Shown piece after piece: positions 15,994 through 23,268 of a stretch of DNA of 34,223 nucleotides. The stretch comes from Flavobacteriaceae bacterium. Its GTDB lineage: Bacteria; Bacteroidota; Bacteroidia; Flavobacteriales; Flavobacteriaceae. The position numbers were made by a program, and so were the translations under genes. Below the pieces are notes generated by a model, which was not told the origin of the DNA, ran no database searches, and saw only the letters and a program-made list of their open reading frames with translations. Position 1 is the first letter of the stretch; each line of letters opens with the position of its first letter. The stretch covers positions 1 through 34,223 of the forward strand of contig JALWKK010000099.1 in assembly GCA_027081505.1 (NCBI GenBank), in the 5' to 3' direction.

Positions 15994-17997
15994 CTAATAT
16001 TTCAATAATTTTTCCAATTCTATTCCAAATTTATCCTTTGGCAGATATTGCTTTTCCAAGTTAGTAGCAAACGGGATGGGTGTTTCTAAGCTCGCTACTC
16101 GTTTTATGGGTGCATCTAAAAACTCAAAACAATTTTCGGTGATTAATGCCGAAATATCTGAAGCTATTCCTCCAAACATAGAATCTTCTTGTAAAATAAT
16201 AACTTTTCCGGTTTTTTTAACCGAACTGTATATGGTTTCGGTATCGAGTGGCGACAGTGTTCTTAAGTCAATTAAATCTGCTGAAATGTTACGTTCCTTT
16301 AGGGTATCTAAAGCCCAATGAACGCCTGCTCCGTAGGTAATAATAGTAACTTCATTTCCTCGTTGTAAAACCGAAGCTTTTCCGAAAACAAGTGTATAAT
16401 AATCTTCAGGAACTTCTTGACGAACACTTCGATATAAGGCTTTATGCTCAAAAAACAGTACCGGATTTGGGTCTTCAATAGCTGTTGCCAACAATCCTTT
16501 GGCATCGTATGGAAAAGCCGGATATACTACTTTAAGTCCGGGTGTGTGTGTAAACCAAGCTTCGTTGGTTTGGCTATGAAACGGTCCTGCTCCTACTCCA
16601 GCTCCGCAAGGCATCCGTATCACTATATCTGCCGGTTGTTCCCAGCGGTAGTGACTCTTTGCCAGTAAATTGATTATGGGGTTAAAACCTGAAGTAACAA
16701 AATCGGCAAATTGCATTTCCATCACGGCTTTAAATCCGTTTATAGACAATCCCATTGCCGCCGAAACGATAGCCGATTCGCAAATAGGTGTGTTTCGTAC
16801 CCTATCTTTACCAAATTCTTCAACAAAACCTTCGGTTATTTTAAAAACACCTCCGTATTCGGCTATATCTTGCCCCATTATTATAAGGTTGTCATGGCGT
16901 TGCATACTTTGTCGCAATCCGTCTGAAATAGCATCAATAAGGCGTTTTTCTTCTTTTTTAGCCGATGGTTTTATTTCTTGATAGTCGAACTCTTTAAAAA
17001 CACTTCGTAACTCGTATTCTTCAGTCGAAGTTATTTCTTCTTCGGCAAAAGCAATTTTTAAATTTTCATTAATTTCATGAATAATTTCTTCTTTATAAGC
17101 CAGCTCTTCTTTTTCGGTTAAAATTCCTTCGTTTCGCAAAAACGCAGTGTAATTTTCTAAAGGATCTTTTAAATCCCATTCATGTAATAATTCTTTCGGA
17201 ACATATTTGGTGCCACTTGCTTCTTCGTGTCCACGCACCCTAAAGGTTTTAAATTCCAGAAATACCGGACGTGGCTTTTCTCGAATGCTTTGTGCAATTT
17301 CTTTTACTTTACCGTAAACCTCTAAAATATTATTTCCGTCAATAATATGACTCTCCATTCCGTATCCGGCAGCCCTATCGGCTAAGTTGGTGATATTAAA
17401 TTGTTCTCGCACCGGAGTAGAAAGCCCGTAGCCGTTGTTTTCGATACAAAACAGAACGGGTAATTGCCACACCGAAGCTACATTTAACGCCTCGTGAATA
17501 TCGCCTTCACTGGTACCACCGTCTCCGGTAAAAACGGCACATACTTGGTTGTTTTTCTTTAATTTATTTCCCAGTGCAATACCGTCTGCCACACCAAATT
17601 GAGGTCCTAGATGCGAAATCATTCCTACAATTTTAAACGCTTGCGTTCCAAAATGAAAACTGCGATCGCGTCCGTTGGTAAATCCGTTTGCTTTTCCTTG
17701 CCATTGCGAAAATAACCTGTGCAACGGGATTTCACGAGTGGTAAACACCCCGAGATTTCGGTGCATAGGTAGGATGTATTCGTCTTTGGTAAGCGAAGCC
17801 GTTACCCCTACAGCAATGGCTTCTTGCCCGATACCACTAAACCATTTGCTTATTTTTCCTTGTCGTAAAAGAATAAGCATTTTCTCTTCGATTAAGCGAG
17901 GTTTGAGCATGGATTTATAAAGATACAATAAGGTTTCGTTTGAAAAGGATTTTGCGTCATAATCAAACATTATTTTTGAAACGTCTTGTGCTTTCAT
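15994..17997 (-). CDS. 2-oxo acid dehydrogenase E1 component, fused alpha and beta subunits
   Basis: This 667-residue thiamine-diphosphate enzyme decarboxylates a 2-oxo acid and passes the acyl group to the lipoyl arm of an E2 partner. The alpha part (about 1-330) has the TPP motif beginning GDGGTSEGD (158-160 = GDG) and ending in Asn187-Asn188, and 'RVRGHEEASG'. A short linker leads to the beta part (about 350-667), with 'DNLIIMGQDIAEYGG', 'ICESAIVSAAMGLSING' and the 'PADIVIRMPCGAGVGAGPFHSQ' region (seen in parts). The alpha/beta order matches branched-chain 2-oxo acid or pyruvate E1 enzymes. The fused form is common in Bacteroidota and is often annotated as branched-chain. The substrate cannot be fixed from sequence alone. 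No E2 or E3 gene is adjacent. A TACTTTTG promoter box lies at 18017-18024. Confidence 0.92.
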   Translation of the reverse strand: MKAQDVSKIMFDYDAKSFSNETLLYLYKSMLKPRLIEEKMLILLRQGKISKWFSGIGQEAIAVGVTASLTKDEYILPMHRNLGVFTTREIPLHRLFSQWQGKANGFTNGRDRSFHFGTQAFKIVGMISHLGPQFGVADGIALGNKLKKNNQVCAVFTGDGGTSEGDIHEALNVASVWQLPVLFCIENNGYGLSTPVREQFNITNLADRAAGYGMESHIIDGNNILEVYGKVKEIAQSIREKPRPVFLEFKTFRVRGHEEASGTKYVPKELLHEWDLKDPLENYTAFLRNEGILTEKEELAYKEEIIHEINENLKIAFAEEEITSTEEYELRSVFKEFDYQEIKPSAKKEEKRLIDAISDGLRQSMQRHDNLIIMGQDIAEYGGVFKITEGFVEEFGKDRVRNTPICESAIVSAAMGLSINGFKAVMEMQFADFVTSGFNPIINLLAKSHYRWEQPADIVIRMPCGAGVGAGPFHSQTNEAWFTHTPGLKVVYPAFPYDAKGLLATAIEDPNPVLFFEHKALYRSVRQEVPEDYYTLVFGKASVLQRGNEVTIITYGAGVHWALDTLKERNISADLIDLRTLSPLDTETIYSSVKKTGKVIILQEDSMFGGIASDISALITENCFEFLDAPIKRVASLETPIPFATNLEKQYLPKDKFGIELEKLLKY

Positions 17998-18016
17998 AGA
18001 TTACTTTTAAACGTGC

Positions 18017-18024
18017 CAAAAGTA
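18017..18024 (-). promoter_or_regulatory. Bacteroidota -7 box for the E1 fusion gene
   Basis: The minus strand reads TACTTTTG, an exact TAnnTTTG match, ending 19 bases before the ATG of the E1 gene in the divergent intergenic region. No -33 TTG is found at standard spacing. Confidence 0.5.
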
Positions 18025-18082
18025 GAAAAAAAGCTTGGGAATGAAGTGTTTTTTTTGATAGTAATTTCAAACTAATATTTAA

Positions 18083-18090
18083 TATATTTG
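18083..18090 (+). promoter_or_regulatory. Bacteroidota -7 box for the oxygenase-SUI1 unit
   Basis: TATATTTG is an exact TAnnTTTG match ending 18 bases before the ATG at 18109. A TTTG at 18054-18057 could be the -33 element, with a slightly long 25-base spacer. The box also explains why a TTG inside it (18088) is not the translation start. Confidence 0.55.
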
Positions 18091-18108
18091 CACCAAAGAC
18101 ACATAACT

Positions 18109-19062
18109 ATGATGACCAACATACCCAGTGTAGATTTATCCGATTTTCTTTCGGAAGATCGCAAACGCAAACAAAAATTTGTTCAAGAAATCGGTGATGC
18201 TTATACGGAAATAGGTTTTGCCTCGGTAAAAAATCATTTTCTTGATGATAATTTACAAGAACGATTATACAAAGAAGTAAAAGATTTTTTTGCGCTCCCG
18301 TTAGCAATTAAAAAGAAATACGAAATTGAGGGTTTGGGCGGACAACGCGGGTATGTGTCGTTTGGTAAAGAACACGCCAAAGGAAAAAAAGAAGGTGATT
18401 TAAAAGAATTTTGGCATTTTGGTCAAGAACCCGATAAAGACGCCAACCTTATTGAAGAATACCCAAAAAATGTTTACGTAGAAGAGCAACCCGGCTTTAA
18501 CGAAGTAGGTATGGAGGCATATCGCCAATTGGAAAAAACCGGAATTTATATTCTTAGAGCACTGGCTCTTTATATGGGACTGGAAGAAACTTATTTTGAT
18601 TATTGGGTAAGCAACGGAAACAGTATTTTACGTCCCATACACTACCCTCCTATTACCAAAGAACCCAAAGGTGCCGTGCGTGCCGGAGCTCATGGCGATA
18701 TTAACCTAATCACCTTACTTATGGGTGCTTCTGCCGGCGGATTGCAAGTGCTGCGAAAAGACGGAGTATGGATAGATGCCATCCCCGAACCCGGAAATTT
18801 AGTAATTAATGTGGGCGATATGTTGGAAAGACTTACCAATAATAAATTACGCTCTACCATACATCGTGTGGTAAACCCGCCCAAAGACCAATGGGATACG
18901 CCAAGATATTCCATCCCGTTTTTTATGCATCCGAGAAGCGAAATGAAACTGAATTGTTTACCCGAATGTATCGATGAAAACCATCCGAAAGCTTATGAAG
19001 ATATAACCGCAGGCGAATTTTTACACCAACGACTGGTAGAAATTGGTTTGCTAAAAAAATAA
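18109..19062 (+). CDS. Isopenicillin N synthase-family Fe(II)/2-oxoglutarate-type oxygenase
   Basis: The predicted soluble, non-haem iron oxygenase has 317 residues from the ATG at 18109; an in-frame TTG at 18088 is rejected because it lies within the promoter box. The N-terminal DIOX_N-like part (about 4-120) contains 'IPSVDLSDFL', 'GFASVKNHF' and 'GQRGYVSFGKEHAKG'. The core holds the iron facial triad His195 and Asp197 (AHGDINLITLL) and His252 (TIHRVVNPP). Arg266-x-Ser268 (PRYSIPFF) would hold the carboxylate of the co-substrate. Members of this family oxidise small molecules, and few bacterial ones have known substrates. No nonribosomal peptide synthetase is near, so a true isopenicillin role is unlikely. 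A SUI1-family gene follows after 4 bases. Confidence 0.9.
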   Translation: MMTNIPSVDLSDFLSEDRKRKQKFVQEIGDAYTEIGFASVKNHFLDDNLQERLYKEVKDFFALPLAIKKKYEIEGLGGQRGYVSFGKEHAKGKKEGDLKEFWHFGQEPDKDANLIEEYPKNVYVEEQPGFNEVGMEAYRQLEKTGIYILRALALYMGLEETYFDYWVSNGNSILRPIHYPPITKEPKGAVRAGAHGDINLITLLMGASAGGLQVLRKDGVWIDAIPEPGNLVINVGDMLERLTNNKLRSTIHRVVNPPKDQWDTPRYSIPFFMHPRSEMKLNCLPECIDENHPKAYEDITAGEFLHQRLVEIGLLKK

Positions 19063-19066
19063 CCCT

Positions 19067-19393
19067 GTGGATTTACAAGACCAGCTTAAAAAATTATTTC
19101 CGGAACATACTCCGTCTGAAGAAAACAATACCGTTAATGAACCTGCAGTTTGGTTACAAGACGAACCTTTAATCTGTAAATACGAAAAGCGTAAAGGCAA
19201 ACCCATTACTATTATTGAAGGATATACCGGAGCAACACAAGATTTTAAACAACTCGCAAAAGAACTAAAAAAATTACTTAGTGTTGGCGGAAGTTTTAAA
19301 AATGAGCAAATTATTATTCAGGGTGACTACCGGAATAAGATAATGACTTTTTTAAAAGAAAAAGGTTTTAAAGTAAAACGTGTGGGCGGGTGA
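19067..19393 (+). CDS. SUI1/YciH-family translation initiation factor-like protein
   Basis: This 108-residue protein has an N-terminal linker (about 1-35, with 'LQDQLKKLFPEH') and a SUI1 (eIF1-like) domain (about 40-108). 'KRKGKPITIIEGY' and 'LKKLLSVGGSF' precede 'IIIQGDYRNKIMTFLKEKG', the conserved core of the family. In eukaryotes eIF1 guards start-codon choice, and bacterial YciH proteins show similar activity in vitro, but their role in cells is still unclear. The start is GTG, four bases after the oxygenase stop, so the two genes are translated from one message. The GTG gives the usual MDLxDQLKxLFP N-terminus. Confidence 0.9.
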   Translation: MDLQDQLKKLFPEHTPSEENNTVNEPAVWLQDEPLICKYEKRKGKPITIIEGYTGATQDFKQLAKELKKLLSVGGSFKNEQIIIQGDYRNKIMTFLKEKGFKVKRVGG

Positions 19394-19525
19394 TTTATTT
19401 ATTTTGTGTTACTCGGAAAAATTACTTTTAAAATAAACTCTCTGTGATTTTTAAAGTAATAATACAAGCGAAATATAAACAGTCTGCATAAATTGTAAAT
19501 CTGAATACAAACTAAATAAAGAAAT

Positions 19526-19987
19526 ATGAGAACTGAAAACGATTTATGGATTGGTTGGTTGAAATTTTTAGAAAAATTTACAGATAACCAATTTGATTTA
19601 TCCGATAAAATAGTTAAAGTTGGTGATTCTCGATTTGAAATAAATAATTTCTTGAATACAGGAATAAACCTTAATGGAAGTTATGGTTTTCTGACATTAG
19701 ATTTTAGACAAAATAATTGTAAATGGAACGTTCAAGATTTTATATCTGCTACACAAATAATTTTTAAATCACAAATAATAGAAAAAATGACTTTACAATC
19801 GACAAATTGGTCTGCTAAATATTATACTTGTAGAATTTTTGGTGCAGACAATAAGGGTAGAATCCGTTTTTATAGAAAAGACAATATAACTAATTTAGAT
19901 GAATTGCTTGAGAGTTACATTACTGTTTTTCAAAGCGTGGTATTTGCTATTATAAAATTAAAAATTCAATCTGCAAAGAACAAATAA
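19526..19987 (+). CDS. Hypothetical protein, 153 residues
   Basis: I do not recognise this family. The predicted protein is soluble, with no signal peptide or lipobox. It is aromatic- and Asn/Lys-rich, with alternating patterns suggesting beta strands in the middle ('SRFEINNFLNTGINLNGS', 'YGFLTLDFRQN') and a C-terminal helix ('ESYITVFQSVVFAIIKL'). It stands alone: 132 bases from the SUI1 gene and followed by 312 bases without a gene. Isolation, richness in A/T and lack of a visible promoter box suggest an accessory gene that could have been acquired, but this is an impression, not a measured bias. The ATG at 19526 is supported only by being the first in the frame. Confidence 0.6.
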   Translation: MRTENDLWIGWLKFLEKFTDNQFDLSDKIVKVGDSRFEINNFLNTGINLNGSYGFLTLDFRQNNCKWNVQDFISATQIIFKSQIIEKMTLQSTNWSAKYYTCRIFGADNKGRIRFYRKDNITNLDELLESYITVFQSVVFAIIKLKIQSAKNK

Positions 19988-20299
19988 TAGCTAAAAATAA
20001 AACCTATGTTAAAAATACACGCTCATTGCGACCGAACTTTTCCTTAGGAAAAATACACACGCAAACTGATTTTTTGTTTTAGTGATTAGCAAACACAGCG
20101 AAGTGGCGTAATACGAGACTATAAATACCTTAAATCTGTGCAAGACAATATATGCACAAAATAAAAGCAACATAAACATCGTTTTAAGTAATAAGTTTGT
20201 TAAAATGTTATTGGCAAACTTTACATAAACATTAGCACGATTTTTTTTCTAAAAAAATGATATGAGTAGGACAGCACTCTAATTTTAAAACAAATAAGT
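19988..20299. other. Gene-free 312-base gap with one inverted repeat
   Basis: No reading frame of note, RNA gene or TAnnTTTG box was found. AAGTTTG (20193-20199) and CAAACTT (20215-20221) form a perfect 7-bp inverted repeat upstream of the lipoprotein gene. The segment 20164-20181 matches 14621-14638 at 17 of 18 positions. The rest appears featureless. Confidence 0.5.
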
Positions 20300-21367
20300 A
20301 TGCAACAATTAAAAACAAAATTGATTTTTGGAATTTTAATTTTATCTGTAATTTATTCTTGTAAAAAGGATGATACGGATATTTCCGGCGAATTACCGCC
20401 AATAAATAACTCATCAATTGTTGAAGGTTATAGTATATTAAATAAGCTTTCCGGTATTTGGAACGGACCCGTATATTCTCCTACACCACTTGGTGATTTT
20501 GCAGAATGGATTGTGGATTTTAGACCTGTATCTCCTTCTCAAGTTTCTGCCAAAAACGAATTAGATGCTGTTAACGATATCTTTATGAGTTTTTTTATTT
20601 GTAAATATGATAACAAATACAAAATCGCTTTCAGAAATGGTGGTGGATTTGCCGGCTCAGTACGCAATTCATATATGATTATAGACAGTTTATATGAAGA
20701 TTCTTCAAAATCATTTTACAGATTTGTTGACCCGATTTCAGGAGGAAACCGTGTTTATACCGATATTACATTTAAACAAGACAGCTTAATAATGCACTCT
20801 TTCACCAATCTGTATAACACATTACCGGCTCCCGAAACACACATGAAGTGGACAGCAGAACTAAAAGACACTACATCTGCTCAAGAAGCAATTTCGATAT
20901 TTAATTTCCCTCAAAAAGAACTGACTATCGATTTTTCGAATACTTTTGATAATTTTTCTGAAGCTGTTTTCTATTCTGAATCATCAGACCCTTACCCGGA
21001 AGAAGAGCAACCCTATTTAGGTAATTCAATCGTTAATATCACCGTTTCTGAACCGGCTGCCATTGACAATAATAAGAAAGTATTAATAATTATAACAACT
21101 CAGCCTTTATTTAACGGTAATATTTTTATTCCGGAAAATTTAGATTTTCGTTCAAGGTATGTGTTTTTGGGAAGCAATAATTCGATAGCGTATAACTTTA
21201 ACTACATGCATCCCGGAACATATTATGCAAATGCTATTTATGATAGTAACGGAGATTTAAACTTTTCAAGCGGAGATTATATAAACAGTTTGCTTGATGT
21301 ACCCTTTACACTTACAAATAAAGGAACCGCTACAATAAATATAGATATAGATTTTCAAATTCCATAA
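20300..21367 (+). CDS. Hypothetical lipoprotein, 355 residues
   Basis: The protein starts with a clear lipoprotein signal peptide (about 1-20) and lipobox VIYSC with Cys21. This is followed by KKDDTD, a charged stretch typical of Bacteroidota lipoproteins; acidic/lysine residues after the Cys are linked to surface export in this phylum. The mature part is predicted beta-rich. It has a lipocalin-like opening 'LNKLSGIWNGPVYSPTP' and a late acidic repeat-like section with 'YDSNGDLNFSSGDYI'. The DSNGD(L)NF-SGD pattern could be a calcium-binding loop. I do not recognise a named family for the whole protein. It converges with the VIT-family gene, 33 bases away. Confidence 0.75.
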   Translation: MQQLKTKLIFGILILSVIYSCKKDDTDISGELPPINNSSIVEGYSILNKLSGIWNGPVYSPTPLGDFAEWIVDFRPVSPSQVSAKNELDAVNDIFMSFFICKYDNKYKIAFRNGGGFAGSVRNSYMIIDSLYEDSSKSFYRFVDPISGGNRVYTDITFKQDSLIMHSFTNLYNTLPAPETHMKWTAELKDTTSAQEAISIFNFPQKELTIDFSNTFDNFSEAVFYSESSDPYPEEEQPYLGNSIVNITVSEPAAIDNNKKVLIIITTQPLFNGNIFIPENLDFRSRYVFLGSNNSIAYNFNYMHPGTYYANAIYDSNGDLNFSSGDYINSLLDVPFTLTNKGTATINIDIDFQIP

Positions 21368-21400
21368 ACCGAAAATTCACGGATTATTATGAGTTTATTT

Positions 21401-22105
21401 TTAGACGTGTACTCCAAAAAAAGAACCTACAAATGCTGTGAGTCCCATTGCTATTGTTCCCCAAAAGGTGATTCTTAACACAGCTTTAAATACGCTGGAA
21501 CCTCCTGTTATTGCAGCAACTGAACCCAAAATTGCCAAAAATAAAATTGAAAATCCGTATAAGTAAAATTCCATACTCGCCAAGGGAACAAATAAGACTA
21601 CAAGTAATGGCAGGGCACCTCCGGCTATAAAAGCCGAACCCGATGCAAATGCAGCTTGTAATGGTTTTGCTTCGCTCATTTCATTTATACCAAGTTCATC
21701 TCTTACATGGGCTCCCAAAGCATCAAACTCTGTTAATTCTTTTGCCACAGTAAGAGCCGTTTCTTTTTTTAAACCTCTCTTTTCATATATTTGTGCTAAT
21801 CGTCGAAGTTCTAATTCCGGCATTTCTTCTAACTCTTGTTTTTCTCGTTGAATATCTGCTTTTTCAATATCGGTTTGCGAACTTACCGAAACATATTCTC
21901 CCGCCGCCATTGACAACGCTCCCGCCACCAATCCAGCCACAGTAGCCAAAATCACAGGCTCTCGGGTTGCACTTGCCGCAGTAACACCTATTGCTATACT
22001 TGCGGTTGATAAAATCCCGTCGTTTGCACCCAATACTGCCGCACGTAACCAATTACTCTTGTGTATATAGTGATTGTCTAAATAATTATCTTCTGTTTCG
22101 TTCAT
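21401..22105 (-). CDS. VIT/CCC1-family transporter
   Basis: The 234-residue integral membrane protein of the vacuolar iron transporter family probably moves Fe2+ or Mn2+ across the inner membrane. Conserved pieces are 'WLRAAVLGANDGILSTASI' in TM1, 'GLVAGALSMAAGEYVSVSSQ' at the end of TM2, the charged cytoplasmic helix region ('DIQREKQELEEMPELEL', then 'IYEKRGLKKETA'), and three C-terminal membrane segments ending in 'FVGSFFGVHV'. The Glu-rich cytoplasmic region is the metal-binding domain in plant VIT1. It has its own promoter box at 22160-22167 just after the fdhD stop, so it can be expressed apart from fdhD. Confidence 0.92.
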   Translation of the reverse strand: MNETEDNYLDNHYIHKSNWLRAAVLGANDGILSTASIAIGVTAASATREPVILATVAGLVAGALSMAAGEYVSVSSQTDIEKADIQREKQELEEMPELELRRLAQIYEKRGLKKETALTVAKELTEFDALGAHVRDELGINEMSEAKPLQAAFASGSAFIAGGALPLLVVLFVPLASMEFYLYGFSILFLAILGSVAAITGGSSVFKAVLRITFWGTIAMGLTAFVGSFFGVHV

Positions 22106-22159
22106 AAATCGTATTCAATTTTTGCTAAAGGATTTTTGCCGGTTGTTTATTACTGTTTA

Positions 22160-22167
22160 CAAATATA
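22160..22167 (-). promoter_or_regulatory. Bacteroidota -7 box for the VIT-family gene
   Basis: The minus strand reads TATATTTG (exact TAnnTTTG), directly downstream of the fdhD stop and 54 bases before the transporter ATG. No clear -33 TTG is present. Confidence 0.5.
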
Positions 22168-22168
22168 A

Positions 22169-22963
22169 TCAATCTACTTCTATCTTCTCCGGAAATGAGT
22201 AACAAGTAGCTTTTTTATCTCTACAAAAGGCTAATAATGTAATTCCCAACTCCTTAGCAAAATCGATAGCTAAGGAAGAAGGTGAGGAAACTGCTGCCAG
22301 AAAAGGAATTTGGGCTTTAAAACATTTAACAACTATCTCGTAAGAAATTCTTCCACTTACAACTAATACTTTTGCTTTTGAAAGTGATTTGGAAAACGCC
22401 AGAACGCCTATGGCTTTATCAACCGCATTGTGTCTTCCTATATCTTCTTGAATAGACAATAATTTTCCGGTTAGGGTAAAAATTCCGGCTGCGTGTGTGC
22501 CTCCTGTACTAAGAAAAACAGGTTGTTTTTTATGCACAACATCAAACATACTGCATAATTTATTGAGAGATAAAACATCTAAAGAGTTCAAAGGATTCTT
22601 TTTTTGCAAAATATCTTCAATATCGGTTCTTCCGCAGATTCCGCATGAGCTTACAGATAAAAGTGATCGGCTGTTTAAGTAACCACTTTCCAAACTATTT
22701 TCAGGTATGGTAACTTCAGCAATTGTAATACCATTTTTTTCTAAAAACTCAATGGTAGGAATATACGAATTTGCATTTAAAATCCCTTCAGAATGTAACA
22801 AACCTAAAACAAGTTCGGTATCATTATCGGGTAAACGCATGGTAACAGTAAAGGGTTTGTTATTAATGTTTATTTGTAAAGGAGCCTCTACCGCAATGGT
22901 ATCTTTTACCTCATTCTTAATTTTAGATTTACATAAAACTCCTTGATATTTTTGAGATTTCAT
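22169..22963 (-). CDS. fdhD: Formate dehydrogenase accessory sulfurtransferase FdhD
   Basis: FdhD carries sulfur from the cysteine desulfurase to the molybdenum cofactor of formate dehydrogenase, a step needed for activity. The 264-residue protein has the key CxxC pair Cys107/Cys110 in SSCGICG. It also has 'TELVLGLLHSEGIL', 'GGTHAAGIFTLTG', the 'EDIGRHNAVDKAIG' motif, 'VVSGRISYEIVVKC' and 'AAVSSPSSLAIDFAKELGI', all characteristic of the family. Length is normal. The start codon overlaps the end of the preceding small membrane protein gene by 4 bases (ATGA), so it is translationally coupled to it. Its likely client enzyme is the formate dehydrogenase at 3050-5785. Confidence 0.95.
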   Translation of the reverse strand: MKSQKYQGVLCKSKIKNEVKDTIAVEAPLQININNKPFTVTMRLPDNDTELVLGLLHSEGILNANSYIPTIEFLEKNGITIAEVTIPENSLESGYLNSRSLLSVSSCGICGRTDIEDILQKKNPLNSLDVLSLNKLCSMFDVVHKKQPVFLSTGGTHAAGIFTLTGKLLSIQEDIGRHNAVDKAIGVLAFSKSLSKAKVLVVSGRISYEIVVKCFKAQIPFLAAVSSPSSLAIDFAKELGITLLAFCRDKKATCYSFPEKIEVD

Positions 22964-23268
22964 TGGGTTTTTATTCGTTTTATTAGTCGCAAAAGAAATA
23001 ACCCTATTAGCATAATAATTCCAATAGCTATTGCGAGTGATGTGATATTGTATTTTTTGGTTTGCTCATTATGCGGAAACCAAGAAAAATGACGCTCCGG
23101 ATTTTGAATAATTTCGTTGATGCTATAAAGTTTATACGATATACTCATATAACCACCCTCTAGAGTCAATACTTCTGTAGAAACAGATTGCGGTACTACC
23201 GGTATAAAAAACAAACTACCCAATCCCAGTAACACTGCTATTATTAAAAATCGTTTTTTTGTTTTCAT
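22960..23268 (-). CDS. Small two-helix membrane protein of unknown function
   Basis: This 102-residue protein has two hydrophobic helices (about 6-26, 'FLIIAVLLGLGSLFFIPVV', and about 77-95, 'LAIAIGIIMLIGLFLLRLI'). A hydrophilic loop of about 50 residues lies between them ('YKLYSINEIIQNPERHFSWF'), and the tail is basic. The topology suggests both ends in the cytoplasm and the loop in the periplasm. I do not recognise the family. It overlaps the aldehyde dehydrogenase gene by one base and fdhD by four bases, so it is the middle gene of a coupled three-gene unit. That is the only clue to its role. Confidence 0.7.
   Translation of the reverse strand: MKTKKRFLIIAVLLGLGSLFFIPVVPQSVSTEVLTLEGGYMSISYKLYSINEIIQNPERHFSWFPHNEQTKKYNITSLAIAIGIIMLIGLFLLRLIKRIKTQ

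Noticed and set aside
16670-16981. 103-codon open frame opposite the E1 fusion
   Set aside because: It is antisense to the conserved TPP enzyme with no start signal or family resemblance.
18109-19062. Beta-lactam biosynthesis gene
   Set aside because: The protein is only a member of the broad oxygenase family; no peptide synthetase or other pathway gene is in the window.
19988-20299. Integron-type attC cassette site
   Set aside because: No paired R/L box core sites (such as GTTRRRY with its complement) could be found, only a plain 7-bp inverted repeat.
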